From positions 62,001 through 126,000 of the forward strand of contig NZ_CADCST010000102.1 in the NCBI RefSeq assembly GCF_902804485.1: a DNA stretch of 64,000 nt, read 5' to 3'. Position 1 is the first letter of the stretch. Each line of letters begins with the position of its first letter. Under the pieces are notes generated by a model. That model saw nothing but the letters and a program-made list of their open reading frames with translations, did not search any database and was not told the origin of the DNA. The DNA is from Flavobacterium collinsii. GTDB lineage: Bacteria > Bacteroidota > Bacteroidia > Flavobacteriales > Flavobacteriaceae. This document shows, piece after piece, positions 44,748 through 53,715 of the stretch. Position numbers and translations under genes: made by a program.

Positions 44748-46094
44748 ATGAAGAAATTTATTGAATCAATAAGTAATGTTTGGAAAATCGAAGAACTGAA
44801 AAATAGAATCTTAATTACTTTAGGATTGCTTTTAGTATATCGTTTTGGTGCACATGTTACGCTTCCTGGAATTGACGCAACTCAGTTAACAGGTTTAGCG
44901 GGGCAAACTAAAAATGGTTTAGGATCTATCCTGGACATGTTTACGGGAGGTGCTTTCTCTAAAGCTTCAGTTTTTGCTTTAGGTATTATGCCTTATATTT
45001 CTGCATCTATTGTTGTTCAGTTGATGGGAATTGCGATTCCTTATCTGCAAAAACTTCAGAACGATGGAGAGAGTGGTAGAAAAAAGATTAATCAAATCAC
45101 TCGTTGGTTGACTATAGCTATTACACTGGTTCAAGGTCCAACTTATATCTATAATTTGTATAGAACATTGCCTGGTAGTGCATTCTTACTGGGCTTTAAT
45201 TCAGCTGAATTTTTGTTCTCATCAGTTATTATCTTAGTTACAGGTACAATTTTTGCTATGTGGCTTGGAGAAAAAATTACAGATAAAGGTATTGGAAATG
45301 GAATTTCATTATTGATTATGGTTGGTATCTTAGCGCGCTTACCGCAAGCTTTTATACAAGAATTTACAACCAGAGTTACCAATAACAATGGAGGTCCAAT
45401 GTTGTTAGTTATTGAGATTATTGTGTGGTTATTAGTAATCATTTCTTGTGTATTGCTTACAATGGCAGTACGCAGAATTCCGGTTCAGTACGCTCGTCGT
45501 ACAACAACTGGTGATTACGAGCAGGATTTAGCTGGTGGTAATAGACAATGGATTCCTCTTAAGCTTAATGCTTCTGGAGTTATGCCAATCATCTTTGCTC
45601 AGGCAATTATGTTTATTCCTGCAGCTGTAGCTGGATTGTCTAAATCAGACACATCACAATCTATTGTTGGTGCGTTTAGTAATATGTTCGGATTTTGGTA
45701 CAACTTTGTATTTGCAACTTTAATTATTGTATTTACATTCTTTTATACTGCAATCACTGTTCCTACTAACAAAATGGCCGATGATTTAAAAAGAAGTGGT
45801 GGTTTTATTCCTGGAGTTCGTCCAGGAGCTGAAACTTCAGACTTCCTTGATAAAGTGATGTCTTTAATAACTTTCCCAGGATCTTTATTCCTTGCTTTGA
45901 TTGCTGTGTTCCCAGCTATTGTTGTAAGTATTATGGATGTACAACAATCTTGGGCAATGTTTTTTGGAGGTACCTCATTAATAATTATGGTTGGAGTTGC
46001 AATAGATACTATTCAACAAATCAATTCATACTTGTTAAACAAGCATTATGATGGTTTAATGAAGACTGGTAAAAATAGAAAAGCGGTAGCTTAA
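44748..46094 (+). CDS. secY: Protein translocase subunit SecY
   Basis: The pore-forming subunit of the Sec translocon in the inner membrane, 448 residues with about ten membrane segments. The plug region follows PGIDATQL. Signatures include MPYISASIVVQLMGIAIPYL, GIGNGISLLIMVGI, and the conserved loop before FIPGVRPGAETSDFLD. Its place after rplO is conserved in bacteria. Confidence 0.97.
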   Translation: MKKFIESISNVWKIEELKNRILITLGLLLVYRFGAHVTLPGIDATQLTGLAGQTKNGLGSILDMFTGGAFSKASVFALGIMPYISASIVVQLMGIAIPYLQKLQNDGESGRKKINQITRWLTIAITLVQGPTYIYNLYRTLPGSAFLLGFNSAEFLFSSVIILVTGTIFAMWLGEKITDKGIGNGISLLIMVGILARLPQAFIQEFTTRVTNNNGGPMLLVIEIIVWLLVIISCVLLTMAVRRIPVQYARRTTTGDYEQDLAGGNRQWIPLKLNASGVMPIIFAQAIMFIPAAVAGLSKSDTSQSIVGAFSNMFGFWYNFVFATLIIVFTFFYTAITVPTNKMADDLKRSGGFIPGVRPGAETSDFLDKVMSLITFPGSLFLALIAVFPAIVVSIMDVQQSWAMFFGGTSLIIMVGVAIDTIQQINSYLLNKHYDGLMKTGKNRKAVA

Positions 46095-46101
46095 TATATT
46101 T

Positions 46102-46317
46102 ATGGCAAAACAATCAGCAATAGAACAAGACGGATCAATCATCGAAGCATTATCAAATGCGATGTTCCGTGTAGAGTTAGAAAATGGACATATCGTAATT
46201 GCTCATATTTCTGGTAAAATGCGTATGCATTACATCAAGTTATTACCTGGTGATAAAGTGAAACTGGAAATGAGTCCTTATGATTTGTCAAAAGCAAGAA
46301 TTACTTATCGATATTAA
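46102..46317 (+). CDS. infA: Translation initiation factor IF-1
   Basis: An OB-fold factor that occupies the A-site at initiation, 71 residues: AKQSAIEQDGSIIEALSNAM, FRVELENGH and a DKVKLEMSPYDLSKARI end. It lies between secY and rpmJ, a common Bacteroidota order. Confidence 0.97.
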   Translation: MAKQSAIEQDGSIIEALSNAMFRVELENGHIVIAHISGKMRMHYIKLLPGDKVKLEMSPYDLSKARITYRY

Positions 46318-46329
46318 AGGATATTCACT

Positions 46330-46446
46330 ATGAAAGTTAGAGCATCAGTAAAAAAGAGAAGTGCCGAGTGCATTATCGTGCGTAGAAAAGGGAGATTGTA
46401 CGTAATAAACAAAAAGAATCCTAGATTTAAACAAAGACAAGGATAA
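46330..46446 (+). CDS. rpmJ: 50S ribosomal protein L36, zinc-free form
   Basis: A 38-residue protein starting MKVRASVKKRSAECIIVRR and ending NKKNPRFKQRQG. It keeps only one Cys of the Cys-Cys-Cys-His zinc ribbon found in the zinc-binding form, so this is the zinc-independent type. It lies 12 bases after infA and ends 2 bases before rpsM. Confidence 0.96.
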   Translation: MKVRASVKKRSAECIIVRRKGRLYVINKKNPRFKQRQG

Positions 46447-46448
46447 TT

Positions 46449-46823
46449 ATGGCAAGAATAGCAGGGGTAGATATCCCAAAAAATAAAAGAGGTGTTATAG
46501 CACTAACCTATATCTTTGGATTAGGGAGAAGTAGAGCTATTGAGATTTTAGAAAAAGCTCAAGTTAGCCAAGACAAAAAAGTTCAAGATTGGAATGATGA
46601 CGAGATCGGAGCAATTCGTGATGCAGTTGGATTTTACAAAATTGAAGGAGAATTACGTTCTGAAGTTTCTTTGAACATCAAACGTTTAATGGATATTGGT
46701 TGTTACAGAGGTATCCGTCATAGATCTGGTCTTCCGTTAAGAGGACAAAGAACTAAAAACAACTCTAGAACAAGAAAAGGTAAAAGAAAAACTGTTGCTA
46801 ACAAGAAAAAAGCAACTAAATAA
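46449..46823 (+). CDS. rpsM: 30S ribosomal protein S13
   Basis: A head protein contacting the P-site tRNA and the 50S subunit, 124 residues. ARIAGVDIPKNKRGVIALTY starts it, and the basic end RGIRHRSGLPLRGQRTKNN is typical. Confidence 0.97.
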   Translation: MARIAGVDIPKNKRGVIALTYIFGLGRSRAIEILEKAQVSQDKKVQDWNDDEIGAIRDAVGFYKIEGELRSEVSLNIKRLMDIGCYRGIRHRSGLPLRGQRTKNNSRTRKGKRKTVANKKKATK

Positions 46824-46831
46824 TAAGTAAT

Positions 46832-47215
46832 ATGGCTAAAGCAACTGCAAAAAAACGTAAAGTTATCGTTGAATCAACGGGTGAAGCTCATATTTCTGCC
46901 ACTTTCAACAACATTATCATTTCTTTGACTAACAAGAAAGGTGAAGTTATTTCTTGGTCTTCAGCTGGTAAAATGGGTTTCAGAGGTTCTAAAAAGAACA
47001 CTCCGTATGCAGCTCAAATGGCAGCAGAAGATTGTAGTAAAGTAGCTCTTGAGGCAGGACTTAAAAAAGTAAAAGTTTATGTAAAAGGACCAGGAAACGG
47101 ACGTGAGTCTGCTATTCGTTCTATTCATAACGGTGGAATTGAAGTTACAGAGATTATCGATGTTACTCCAATGCCTCACAACGGATGTCGTCCTCCAAAA
47201 AGACGTAGAGTTTAA
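46832..47215 (+). CDS. rpsK: 30S ribosomal protein S11
   Basis: A platform protein near the mRNA exit, 127 residues. GEAHISATFNNIIISLTN and the C-terminal DVTPMPHNGCRPPKRRRV are the family signatures. The gap of 94 bases to rpsD holds a bulged hairpin. Confidence 0.97.
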   Translation: MAKATAKKRKVIVESTGEAHISATFNNIIISLTNKKGEVISWSSAGKMGFRGSKKNTPYAAQMAAEDCSKVALEAGLKKVKVYVKGPGNGRESAIRSIHNGGIEVTEIIDVTPMPHNGCRPPKRRRV

Positions 47216-47238
47216 TTTTATTTATTCATAGTATAAAC

Positions 47239-47292
47239 AAGGTAGAGCATAGATTATCGAAGGATTTGACCTGAATTCATAATCTCTACCTT
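47239..47292 (+). ncRNA. Candidate structured mRNA leader of rpsD
   Basis: AAGGTAGA (47239-47246) pairs with TCTACCTT (47285-47292). After a 5-base bulge, GATTAT (47252-47257) pairs with ATAATC (47279-47284), closing a 21-base loop. The stem is 14 pairs in all, and rpsD starts 18 bases later. S4 is an autoregulator in other bacteria; I recall a published candidate motif called S4-Bacteroidia but cannot check the match. Confidence 0.55.
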
Positions 47293-47309
47293 AAATTAAT
47301 TTTTTAGAA

Positions 47310-47915
47310 ATGGCAAGATATACTGGTCCTAAAACTAGAATTGCTCGTAAATTTGGCGAGGCAATCTTCGGAGATGATAAATCTTTCGAAAAAAGAAATT
47401 ACCCACCTGGACAACACGGGATGGCTAAAAAAAGAGGTAAAAAATCTGAATATGCTGTTCAGTTAATGGAAAAGCAAAAAGCTAAATATTCTTACGGAAT
47501 TTTAGAAAAACAATTCAGAAATTTATTCAAAAAAGCATCAGCTACTAAAGGTGTTACTGGTGAAGTTCTTTTACAATTATGTGAAGCAAGATTAGATAAC
47601 GTTGTTTTTAGAATGGGTATTGCTCCTTCTAGAAGAGGTGCTAGACAATTAGTTTCTCACAGACACGTTACTGTGAATGGTGAAGTTGTAAATATCGCTT
47701 CTTACCACCTTAAACCTGGTGATAAAGTTGCAGTTCGTGAAAAATCTAAATCTTTAGAAGCTATCGAACGTTCTTTATCAAATTCAAGTCATGTTTATGA
47801 ATGGATTACTTGGAACAATGATCTTAAAGAAGGAACTTTCGTTTCTGTACCTGCGAGACTTCAAATTCCAGAAAACATTAAAGAACAATTAATCGTAGAG
47901 TTGTACAACAAATAA
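47310..47915 (+). CDS. rpsD: 30S ribosomal protein S4
   Basis: A primary 16S rRNA binder that in E. coli also represses its own operon. It has 201 residues: ARYTGPKTRIARKFGEAIFG start, KRNYPPGQHG, and the S4 RNA-binding domain RLDNVVFRMGIAPSRRGARQ. It begins 94 bases after rpsK, after a folded leader. Confidence 0.97.
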   Translation: MARYTGPKTRIARKFGEAIFGDDKSFEKRNYPPGQHGMAKKRGKKSEYAVQLMEKQKAKYSYGILEKQFRNLFKKASATKGVTGEVLLQLCEARLDNVVFRMGIAPSRRGARQLVSHRHVTVNGEVVNIASYHLKPGDKVAVREKSKSLEAIERSLSNSSHVYEWITWNNDLKEGTFVSVPARLQIPENIKEQLIVELYNK

Positions 47916-47936
47916 TAATTGACTTAGTCGAAATTT

Positions 47937-48929
47937 ATGGCAATATTTAATTTTCAAAAGCCCGATAAAGTTATCATGATCGATTCAACCGATTTTGAAG
48001 GTAAATTCGAATTTAGACCTTTAGAACCTGGTTATGGATTGACAGTTGGTAATGCACTTAGAAGAGTTTTGCTTTCAGCATTAGAAGGTTATGCAATTAC
48101 ATCTGTTCGTATCGAAGGTGTAGATCATGAGTTTTCTACTATTTCAGGTGTTGTTGAAGATGTTACCGAAATTATCCTTAATCTAAAACAAGTACGTTTC
48201 AAACGTCAAATCGAAGATATCGATAATGAAGCAGTTACAATTTCTGTTTCTGGTAAAGATCAATTAACAGCAGGTGATTTTCAAAAATTTATTTCAGGTT
48301 TTCAAGTTCTGAACCCAGACCTTGTTATCTGTAACTTAGATTCTAAAATCAAATTGAACTTCGATTTAACAATCGAAAAAGGTAGAGGATATGTTCCTGC
48401 TGAGGAGAACAAAAAACAGAACGCTGCAATTGGTACCATTTTTACAGACTCTATTTTTACTCCGGTAAAAAATGTAAAATATGCAATTGAAAACTTCCGT
48501 GTAGAGCAAAAAACAGATTACGAAAAATTAGTTTTTGAAATTAAAACTGATGGATCTATTAATCCAAAAGATGCCCTTACTGAAGCTGCTAAAGTTTTAA
48601 TTCACCACTTCATGTTATTTTCTGACGAAAGAATTACACTCGAGGCTGACGAAATTGCACAAACAGAATCGTATGATGAAGAGTCATTGCATATGAGACA
48701 ATTGCTTAAAACTAAGCTTGTTGATATGGATTTATCTGTGAGAGCATTAAATTGCTTGAAAGCGGCTGAAGTTGATACACTTGGTGATTTAGTATCGTTC
48801 AATAAAAATGATCTAATGAAATTCCGTAATTTTGGTAAAAAATCTTTAACTGAACTTGATGAACTTGTTGCGGTTAAGAATTTAACTTTCGGAATGGATT
48901 TAGCTAAATACAAATTAGATAAAGAATAA
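47937..48929 (+). CDS. rpoA: DNA-directed RNA polymerase subunit alpha
   Basis: The polymerase assembly scaffold, 330 residues. The N-terminal domain has PLEPGYGLTVGNALRRVLLS, and the C-terminal domain, which binds UP elements and activators, has VRALNCLKAAEVDTLGDLV and FGKKSLTELDEL. It is in its usual place between rpsD and rplQ. A GC palindrome lies in the short gap before rplQ. Confidence 0.97.
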   Translation: MAIFNFQKPDKVIMIDSTDFEGKFEFRPLEPGYGLTVGNALRRVLLSALEGYAITSVRIEGVDHEFSTISGVVEDVTEIILNLKQVRFKRQIEDIDNEAVTISVSGKDQLTAGDFQKFISGFQVLNPDLVICNLDSKIKLNFDLTIEKGRGYVPAEENKKQNAAIGTIFTDSIFTPVKNVKYAIENFRVEQKTDYEKLVFEIKTDGSINPKDALTEAAKVLIHHFMLFSDERITLEADEIAQTESYDEESLHMRQLLKTKLVDMDLSVRALNCLKAAEVDTLGDLVSFNKNDLMKFRNFGKKSLTELDELVAVKNLTFGMDLAKYKLDKE

Positions 48930-48932
48930 TTC

Positions 48933-48950
48933 AATCCGCCGCGGCGGATT
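48933..48950. repeat. Perfect 18-bp GC palindrome between rpoA and rplQ
   Basis: AATCCGCCGCGGCGGATT is fully self-complementary. Its 14-base core is the same as at 10900-10913. It begins 4 bases after the rpoA stop and ends 15 bases before the rplQ start. In RNA it could fold as a hairpin with a CGCG loop. Confidence 0.9.
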
Positions 48951-48965
48951 AAATTTAAAATAGCA

Positions 48966-49454
48966 ATGAGACACGGAAAAAAATTCAATCACTTAAGCAG
49001 ACAGACTGGACATAGAAAAGCTATGTTAGCTAATATGGCTTGTTCTCTTATTGAGCACAAACGTATTAACACTACTGTTGCTAAAGCTAAAGCGCTTAAA
49101 CAATTTGTTGAGCCTTTAATCACAAAATCAAAAGAAGATACGACTCACAACCGTCGTATTGTTTTTGCTTACTTACGTAGTAAATATGCGGTAACTGACT
49201 TGTTCAGAGACGTAGCTGCTAAAGTTGGAGACCGTCCAGGTGGATACACTCGTATCATTAAAGTTGGAAATCGTTTGGGAGATAATGCTGATATGGCAAT
49301 GATCGAACTTGTAGATTTCAATGAACTTTACAATGGTGGTAAAAAAGAAGTTAAAAAAGCAAAAAGCCGTCGTGGTGGTAAAGCTAAAAAAGCTGAAGGT
49401 ACTCCTGAAGCTCCTGCTGCTGAATCAGAAACGACTACTGAAGCTTCTGAATAA
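48966..49454 (+). CDS. rplQ: 50S ribosomal protein L17
   Basis: A tunnel-exit-side protein, 162 residues. MRHGKKFNHLSRQTGHRKAM starts it, and RPGGYTRIIKVGNRLGDNAD is conserved. The C-terminal 40 residues form a Lys-rich then Ala/Glu/Thr-rich tail (PEAPAAESETTTEASE) longer than in E. coli. It is the last gene of the ribosomal block, followed by a strong terminator. Confidence 0.96.
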   Translation: MRHGKKFNHLSRQTGHRKAMLANMACSLIEHKRINTTVAKAKALKQFVEPLITKSKEDTTHNRRIVFAYLRSKYAVTDLFRDVAAKVGDRPGGYTRIIKVGNRLGDNADMAMIELVDFNELYNGGKKEVKKAKSRRGGKAKKAEGTPEAPAAESETTTEASE

Positions 49455-49482
49455 TTATGAAAGTAATGATTCTATAGAAATC

Positions 49483-49518
49483 AAGGATAAACTAATTTTT
49501 AGTTTATCCTTTTTTTTT
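49483..49518 (+). terminator. Terminator of the ribosomal operon
   Basis: AAGGATAAACTAA (49483-49495) pairs with TTAGTTTATCCTT (49499-49511) around TTT, ending in a T run. Confidence 0.93.
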
Positions 49519-49597
49519 GATTTTTTTTCAGTGAAACCAAAATTTAACTTATTTCAGTATATGGGTTTTATTTTTAGAGATGAAATTTTTAAAAAAT

Positions 49598-49629
49598 TTT
49601 GGAAGCACTCTTTTAAAGAAGTAAATTTG
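49598..49629 (+). promoter_or_regulatory. Promoter of carA
   Basis: TTTG (49598-49601), 20 bases, then TAAATTTG (49622-49629): full consensus. The predicted leader before carA is about 70 bases, AT-rich and without an obvious structure. Confidence 0.82.
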
Positions 49630-49704
49630 CAAAATATCTAATTACAAATGAAAATCCTAAAAGGAATTTCATGAAACAATTAAAAAAACAATACAAATTA
49701 AAGA

Positions 49705-50823
49705 ATGAAATACACGACACGACAAAGCGCCATTTTATTACTAAGTGATGGGACTATTTTTCACGGAAAATCTATCGGAATTAGCGGTAAGACTTTTGGT
49801 GAAGTTTGTTTTAATACAGGAATGACTGGATATCAAGAGATTTTTACAGATCCTTCTTATTTTGGCCAGATAATGGTTGCTACTAATACTCATATTGGAA
49901 ATTATGGTGTTAATGATTCTGAAGTTGAATCTGAGAGCATCAAAATAGCCGGTTTGGTTTGTAAAAATTTTAGCTTTAATTATTCCAGAGAAGATGCCTT
50001 AGGTAGCTTGGAAGATTATTTTATAAAGCAAAACTTAATTTGTATTTCTGACGTTGATACAAGGGCTCTTGTAAGTTATATTCGTGACAACGGGGCAATG
50101 AATGCCGTTATTTGTACAGATGGTACTTCGATTGAAGAATTAAAAAAGGAGTTGGCTAATGTGCCGAATATGGAAGGTTTAGAGTTGGCATCAAAAGTTT
50201 CAACTACTGAACCTTATTTTTTTGGAGATGAAAATGCTACTTATAAGATATCTGCCTTAGATCTGGGAATTAAGAAAAATATCCTGAGAAATCTGGCGAA
50301 GAGGGATTGTTACATTAAGGTGTTTCCATACAACTCAACTTATAAAGATTTAGCTGAGTTTAATCCGGATGGCTACTTTTTATCAAACGGACCTGGAGAT
50401 CCGGATCCGCTTTTTGGAGCTATTGAAGTGGCAAAAGAAATTTTAGCTAATGATAAGCCTTTGTTTGGAATTTGCTTAGGACATCAAGTAATTGCTTTGG
50501 CAAATGGAGTTCAGACGTATAAGATGTTTAACGGTCATCGTGGAATTAATCACCCAGTGAAAAATTTGATTACGGGTAAAGGTGAGATAACTTCACAAAA
50601 TCATGGTTTTGCTGTAAATAAAGAGCAGTTGGACAATCACCCGGAGTTGGAAATTACCCATTTACATTTAAATGATCAAACAGTTGCGGGTATGCGCATG
50701 AAGAGTAAGAATTGTTTTTCAGTACAATACCATCCGGAAGCTAGTCCGGGACCTCACGATTCGTCGTATTTGTTTGATCAGTTTGTCGAGAATATAAAAG
50801 AAGTTACTGCTAAAACGATGTAG
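49705..50823 (+). CDS. carA: Carbamoyl-phosphate synthase small subunit
   Basis: The glutaminase subunit that supplies ammonia for carbamoyl phosphate (arginine and pyrimidines). The 372 residues have the N-terminal small-subunit domain (FNTGMTGYQEIFTDPSYFGQ) and a class I glutamine amidotransferase domain with Cys257 (FGICLGHQ), His343 and Glu345 (QYHPEASPGP). The large subunit carB is not in the window. It has its own consensus promoter. Confidence 0.96.
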   Translation: MKYTTRQSAILLLSDGTIFHGKSIGISGKTFGEVCFNTGMTGYQEIFTDPSYFGQIMVATNTHIGNYGVNDSEVESESIKIAGLVCKNFSFNYSREDALGSLEDYFIKQNLICISDVDTRALVSYIRDNGAMNAVICTDGTSIEELKKELANVPNMEGLELASKVSTTEPYFFGDENATYKISALDLGIKKNILRNLAKRDCYIKVFPYNSTYKDLAEFNPDGYFLSNGPGDPDPLFGAIEVAKEILANDKPLFGICLGHQVIALANGVQTYKMFNGHRGINHPVKNLITGKGEITSQNHGFAVNKEQLDNHPELEITHLHLNDQTVAGMRMKSKNCFSVQYHPEASPGPHDSSYLFDQFVENIKEVTAKTM

Positions 50824-50925
50824 TTAATAAATAAAGATGTTTATTAGCTAGAATACGTTTTTACTATTAAATATTTTTATAATTTCGAAAAAAAAATATA
50901 ATTTATTAATAAAAAAATAAAAATA

Positions 50926-52218
50926 ATGAGTATTATAATTAAAGTTCACGCAAGACAAATTCTTGATTCCAGAGGTAATCCTACTATTGAAGTTGATGTT
51001 GTAACTGAAAATGGCGTTTTAGGTAGAGCTGCAGTTCCATCTGGGGCATCAACTGGAGAGCATGAAGCTGTTGAATTACGTGACGGAGGTAAAGCTTATC
51101 TTGGAAAAGGAGTTTTGAATGCAGTGAACAATGTAAATACTGTTATTGCTGAAGAGTTAGTGGGTACTTCTGTTTTCGAACAAAACACGATCGACCAGTT
51201 AATGATTGATCTAGATGGTACTCCTAACAAATCTAAATTAGGAGCTAACGCTATTTTAGGAGTTTCTTTGGCCGCTGCCAAAGCTGCTGCTAATGAATTA
51301 GGATTGCCATTATACAGATATGTAGGTGGAGTTTCTGCTAATACGTTACCTGTGCCAATGATGAATATCATCAATGGAGGTTCTCACTCTGATGCGCCTA
51401 TCGCATTTCAGGAATTCATGATTTTCCCTGTGAAAGCAACTTCTTTTACACATGCTATGCAAATGGGAACTGAAATATTCCATAGCTTGAAAAAAGTATT
51501 ACACGATAGAGGTTTAAGTACGGCTGTAGGTGACGAAGGTGGTTTTGCACCAAATTTAGCCGGTGGTACTGAAGATGCTTTAGATACGATTAAGTTGGCA
51601 GTTGAAAAAGCTGGATATTCTTTCGGTGATGAAATTATGATTGCTCTTGACTGTGCTGCTTCTGAGTTTTACGTAAACGGAAAATACGATTACACTAAAT
51701 TTGAAGGTGAGACTGGAAAAATCAGAACTTCTGAAGAGCAGGCTGATTACTTAGCTGAATTGGCTGCTAAATATCCAATTATTTCTATAGAAGATGGTAT
51801 GTATGAAGATGACTGGGATGGATGGAAATATCTAACAGATAAAATTGGGGATAAAGTGCAATTGGTAGGTGACGATTTGTTTGTAACTAATGTTGCTCGT
51901 TTATCTACAGGAATTGAAAAAGGTATCGCAAATTCAATTTTAGTAAAAGTAAACCAAATAGGTACTTTAACGGAAACGATTGCAGCTGTAAATATGGCTA
52001 AAAATGCTGGATATACTTCAGTAATGTCGCACCGTTCAGGAGAAACAGAAGATAATACAATTGCTGATCTAGCGGTTGCTTTAAACTGCGGACAAATTAA
52101 AACAGGTTCTGCTTCCCGTTCTGATCGTATGGCCAAATACAATCAATTATTAAGAATCGAAGAGGAGTTAGGAAGTACAGCTTATTTTCCTGGTCTAAAT
52201 GCTTTTAAGATTAAATAA
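50926..52218 (+). CDS. eno: Enolase
   Basis: The glycolytic enzyme converting 2-phosphoglycerate to phosphoenolpyruvate, 430 residues. HARQILDSRGNPTIEVDV, the SGASTGEHEA loop, the metal sites in ALDCAAS, SIEDGMYEDD and GDDLFVTN, and the catalytic-Lys segment ILVKVNQIGTLTE followed by SHRSGETED are all present. It is probably also part of the RNA degradosome in some bacteria. A terminator with a GC-rich stem follows. Confidence 0.97.
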   Translation: MSIIIKVHARQILDSRGNPTIEVDVVTENGVLGRAAVPSGASTGEHEAVELRDGGKAYLGKGVLNAVNNVNTVIAEELVGTSVFEQNTIDQLMIDLDGTPNKSKLGANAILGVSLAAAKAAANELGLPLYRYVGGVSANTLPVPMMNIINGGSHSDAPIAFQEFMIFPVKATSFTHAMQMGTEIFHSLKKVLHDRGLSTAVGDEGGFAPNLAGGTEDALDTIKLAVEKAGYSFGDEIMIALDCAASEFYVNGKYDYTKFEGETGKIRTSEEQADYLAELAAKYPIISIEDGMYEDDWDGWKYLTDKIGDKVQLVGDDLFVTNVARLSTGIEKGIANSILVKVNQIGTLTETIAAVNMAKNAGYTSVMSHRSGETEDNTIADLAVALNCGQIKTGSASRSDRMAKYNQLLRIEEELGSTAYFPGLNAFKIK

Positions 52219-52242
52219 TTGTAAGAGTTATATATTAAATTT

Positions 52243-52273
52243 AAACCATCCGCCGCCGCGGATGGTTTTTTTT
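52243..52273 (+). terminator. Terminator after eno, stem built on the CCGCCG palindrome
   Basis: AAACCATCCG (52243-52252) pairs with CGGATGGTTT (52259-52268), plus one inner C-G pair, followed by a run of T residues. The stem core resembles the GC palindromes at 10900 and 48933. Confidence 0.9.
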
Positions 52274-52373
52274 TGGAGTTTTAACAAATTCATAGCAGGA
52301 TTCTTTTTTTAATTAGTCTTAAATTCCTTAGATTTGATAAATTATTATTTTAAAGATTTATTTCCGATATATT

Positions 52374-53651
52374 ATGTCAAAAATAGCTACATTAGAAGTA
52401 GATGGTCAAAAAATTGAACTTCCGGTAATCACGGGGAGTGAAAATGAATCAGCTATCGATATTAACAAATTACGTGATTTAACAGGTATTATTACCTTAG
52501 ACCCTGGGTATAAAAATTCGGGTTCTTGTAAGAGTGAAATCACTTTCTTAGACGGAGAATTAGGTATTTTGCGTTACAGAGGATATTCAATTGAAGATGT
52601 TGCTGAAAAAGCAAGCTTCTTAGAAGTGTCTTATCTTTTAATTTTTGGAGAATTGCCAACAGCTAAGGAATTAGAGCAATTTGAAAATGGTATCAAAAAA
52701 CATACTTTGGTAAACGAAGAAATGAAAAATATCATTGATGGTTTTCCAAAAACAGCCCACCCAATGGGAGTTTTATCTGCTTTGACTAGTGCTTTAACAG
52801 CATTTAATCCAAAAGCGGTAAATGTTGAAAACGAGAAAGAAATGTACGAAGCCATTTGTAAAACAATGGGTAAGTTTCTTGTAATCGCAACATGGACGTA
52901 TAGAAAGACTATGGGGTATCCGTTGAATTATTATGATAATACAACTGGTTACGTTGAAAATTTCATGCAATTAATGTTTAAATTGCCTACAGGGCCTTAC
53001 TCTGCTAGTCCTATCGTAATTGATGCATTAGATAAATTGTTTATTCTTCATGCAGATCACGAACAAAATTGTTCTACGTCTACAGTAAGAATGGTAGGTT
53101 CATCTCACGCTGGTTTATTTGCTTCTATTTCTGCAGGAGTTTCTGCGCTTTGGGGGCCTCTACACGGAGGTGCAAATCAGGCAGTACTTGAAATGTTGGA
53201 AGAAATCAACAAAGATGGTGGAGATACTGAAAAATTCTTAGCAAAAGCAAAAGATAAAAACGATCCTTTCCGTTTAATGGGATTTGGTCATAGAGTTTAC
53301 AAAAGCTTCGATCCGAGAGCAAAAATCATCAAAAAAGCAGCTAAAGAAGTAATGGATACTTTAGGTGTTGAAGATCCGATTTTGGAGATTGCTAAAAAAT
53401 TAGAAGCAGCAGCTCTTGAAGACGAGTACTTCAAATCAAGAAATTTATATCCAAATGTTGACTTCTATTCTGGAATTATCTACAGAGCATTAGGGATCCC
53501 AACAGATATGTTTACTGTAATGTTTGCTATCGGAAGATTACCAGGCTGGATCGCGCAATGGAAAGAAATGCGTGAGAACAAGGAGCCAATTGGCCGACCA
53601 AGACAAATTTACACTGGACACCCGTTGAGAGAGTTTAAGTCAAACAAATAA
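52374..53651 (+). CDS. gltA: Citrate synthase (type II)
   Basis: The TCA-cycle enzyme condensing oxaloacetate and acetyl-CoA, 425 residues, type II by length and by ILDGFPKTAHPMGVL-like motifs. Catalytic residues are seen as His in LHADHEQNCSTSTVRM and PLHGGANQAV, plus GFGHRVYKSFDPRAK with the Asp. It starts after a 155-base gap from eno and ends in its own terminator. Confidence 0.96.
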   Translation: MSKIATLEVDGQKIELPVITGSENESAIDINKLRDLTGIITLDPGYKNSGSCKSEITFLDGELGILRYRGYSIEDVAEKASFLEVSYLLIFGELPTAKELEQFENGIKKHTLVNEEMKNIIDGFPKTAHPMGVLSALTSALTAFNPKAVNVENEKEMYEAICKTMGKFLVIATWTYRKTMGYPLNYYDNTTGYVENFMQLMFKLPTGPYSASPIVIDALDKLFILHADHEQNCSTSTVRMVGSSHAGLFASISAGVSALWGPLHGGANQAVLEMLEEINKDGGDTEKFLAKAKDKNDPFRLMGFGHRVYKSFDPRAKIIKKAAKEVMDTLGVEDPILEIAKKLEAAALEDEYFKSRNLYPNVDFYSGIIYRALGIPTDMFTVMFAIGRLPGWIAQWKEMRENKEPIGRPRQIYTGHPLREFKSNK

Positions 53652-53659
53652 AAAAAATT

Positions 53660-53689
53660 AAAGCTTCACTTAACTGTGAAGCTTTTTTT
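53660..53689 (+). terminator. Terminator after gltA
   Basis: AAAGCTTCAC (53660-53669) pairs with GTGAAGCTTT (53676-53685) around a 6-base loop, with seven T residues from 53683. Confidence 0.9.
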
Positions 53690-53696
53690 ATCTTTG
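53689..53696 (+). promoter_or_regulatory. -7 box of the DDAH-like gene, overlapping the gltA terminator tail
   Basis: TATCTTTG begins on the last T of the gltA terminator tract and lies 19 bases before the next ATG. No clear upstream TTTG is seen because the terminator stem occupies that position. Confidence 0.5.
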
Positions 53697-53715
53697 CTCA
53701 AAATACAATATAGTT

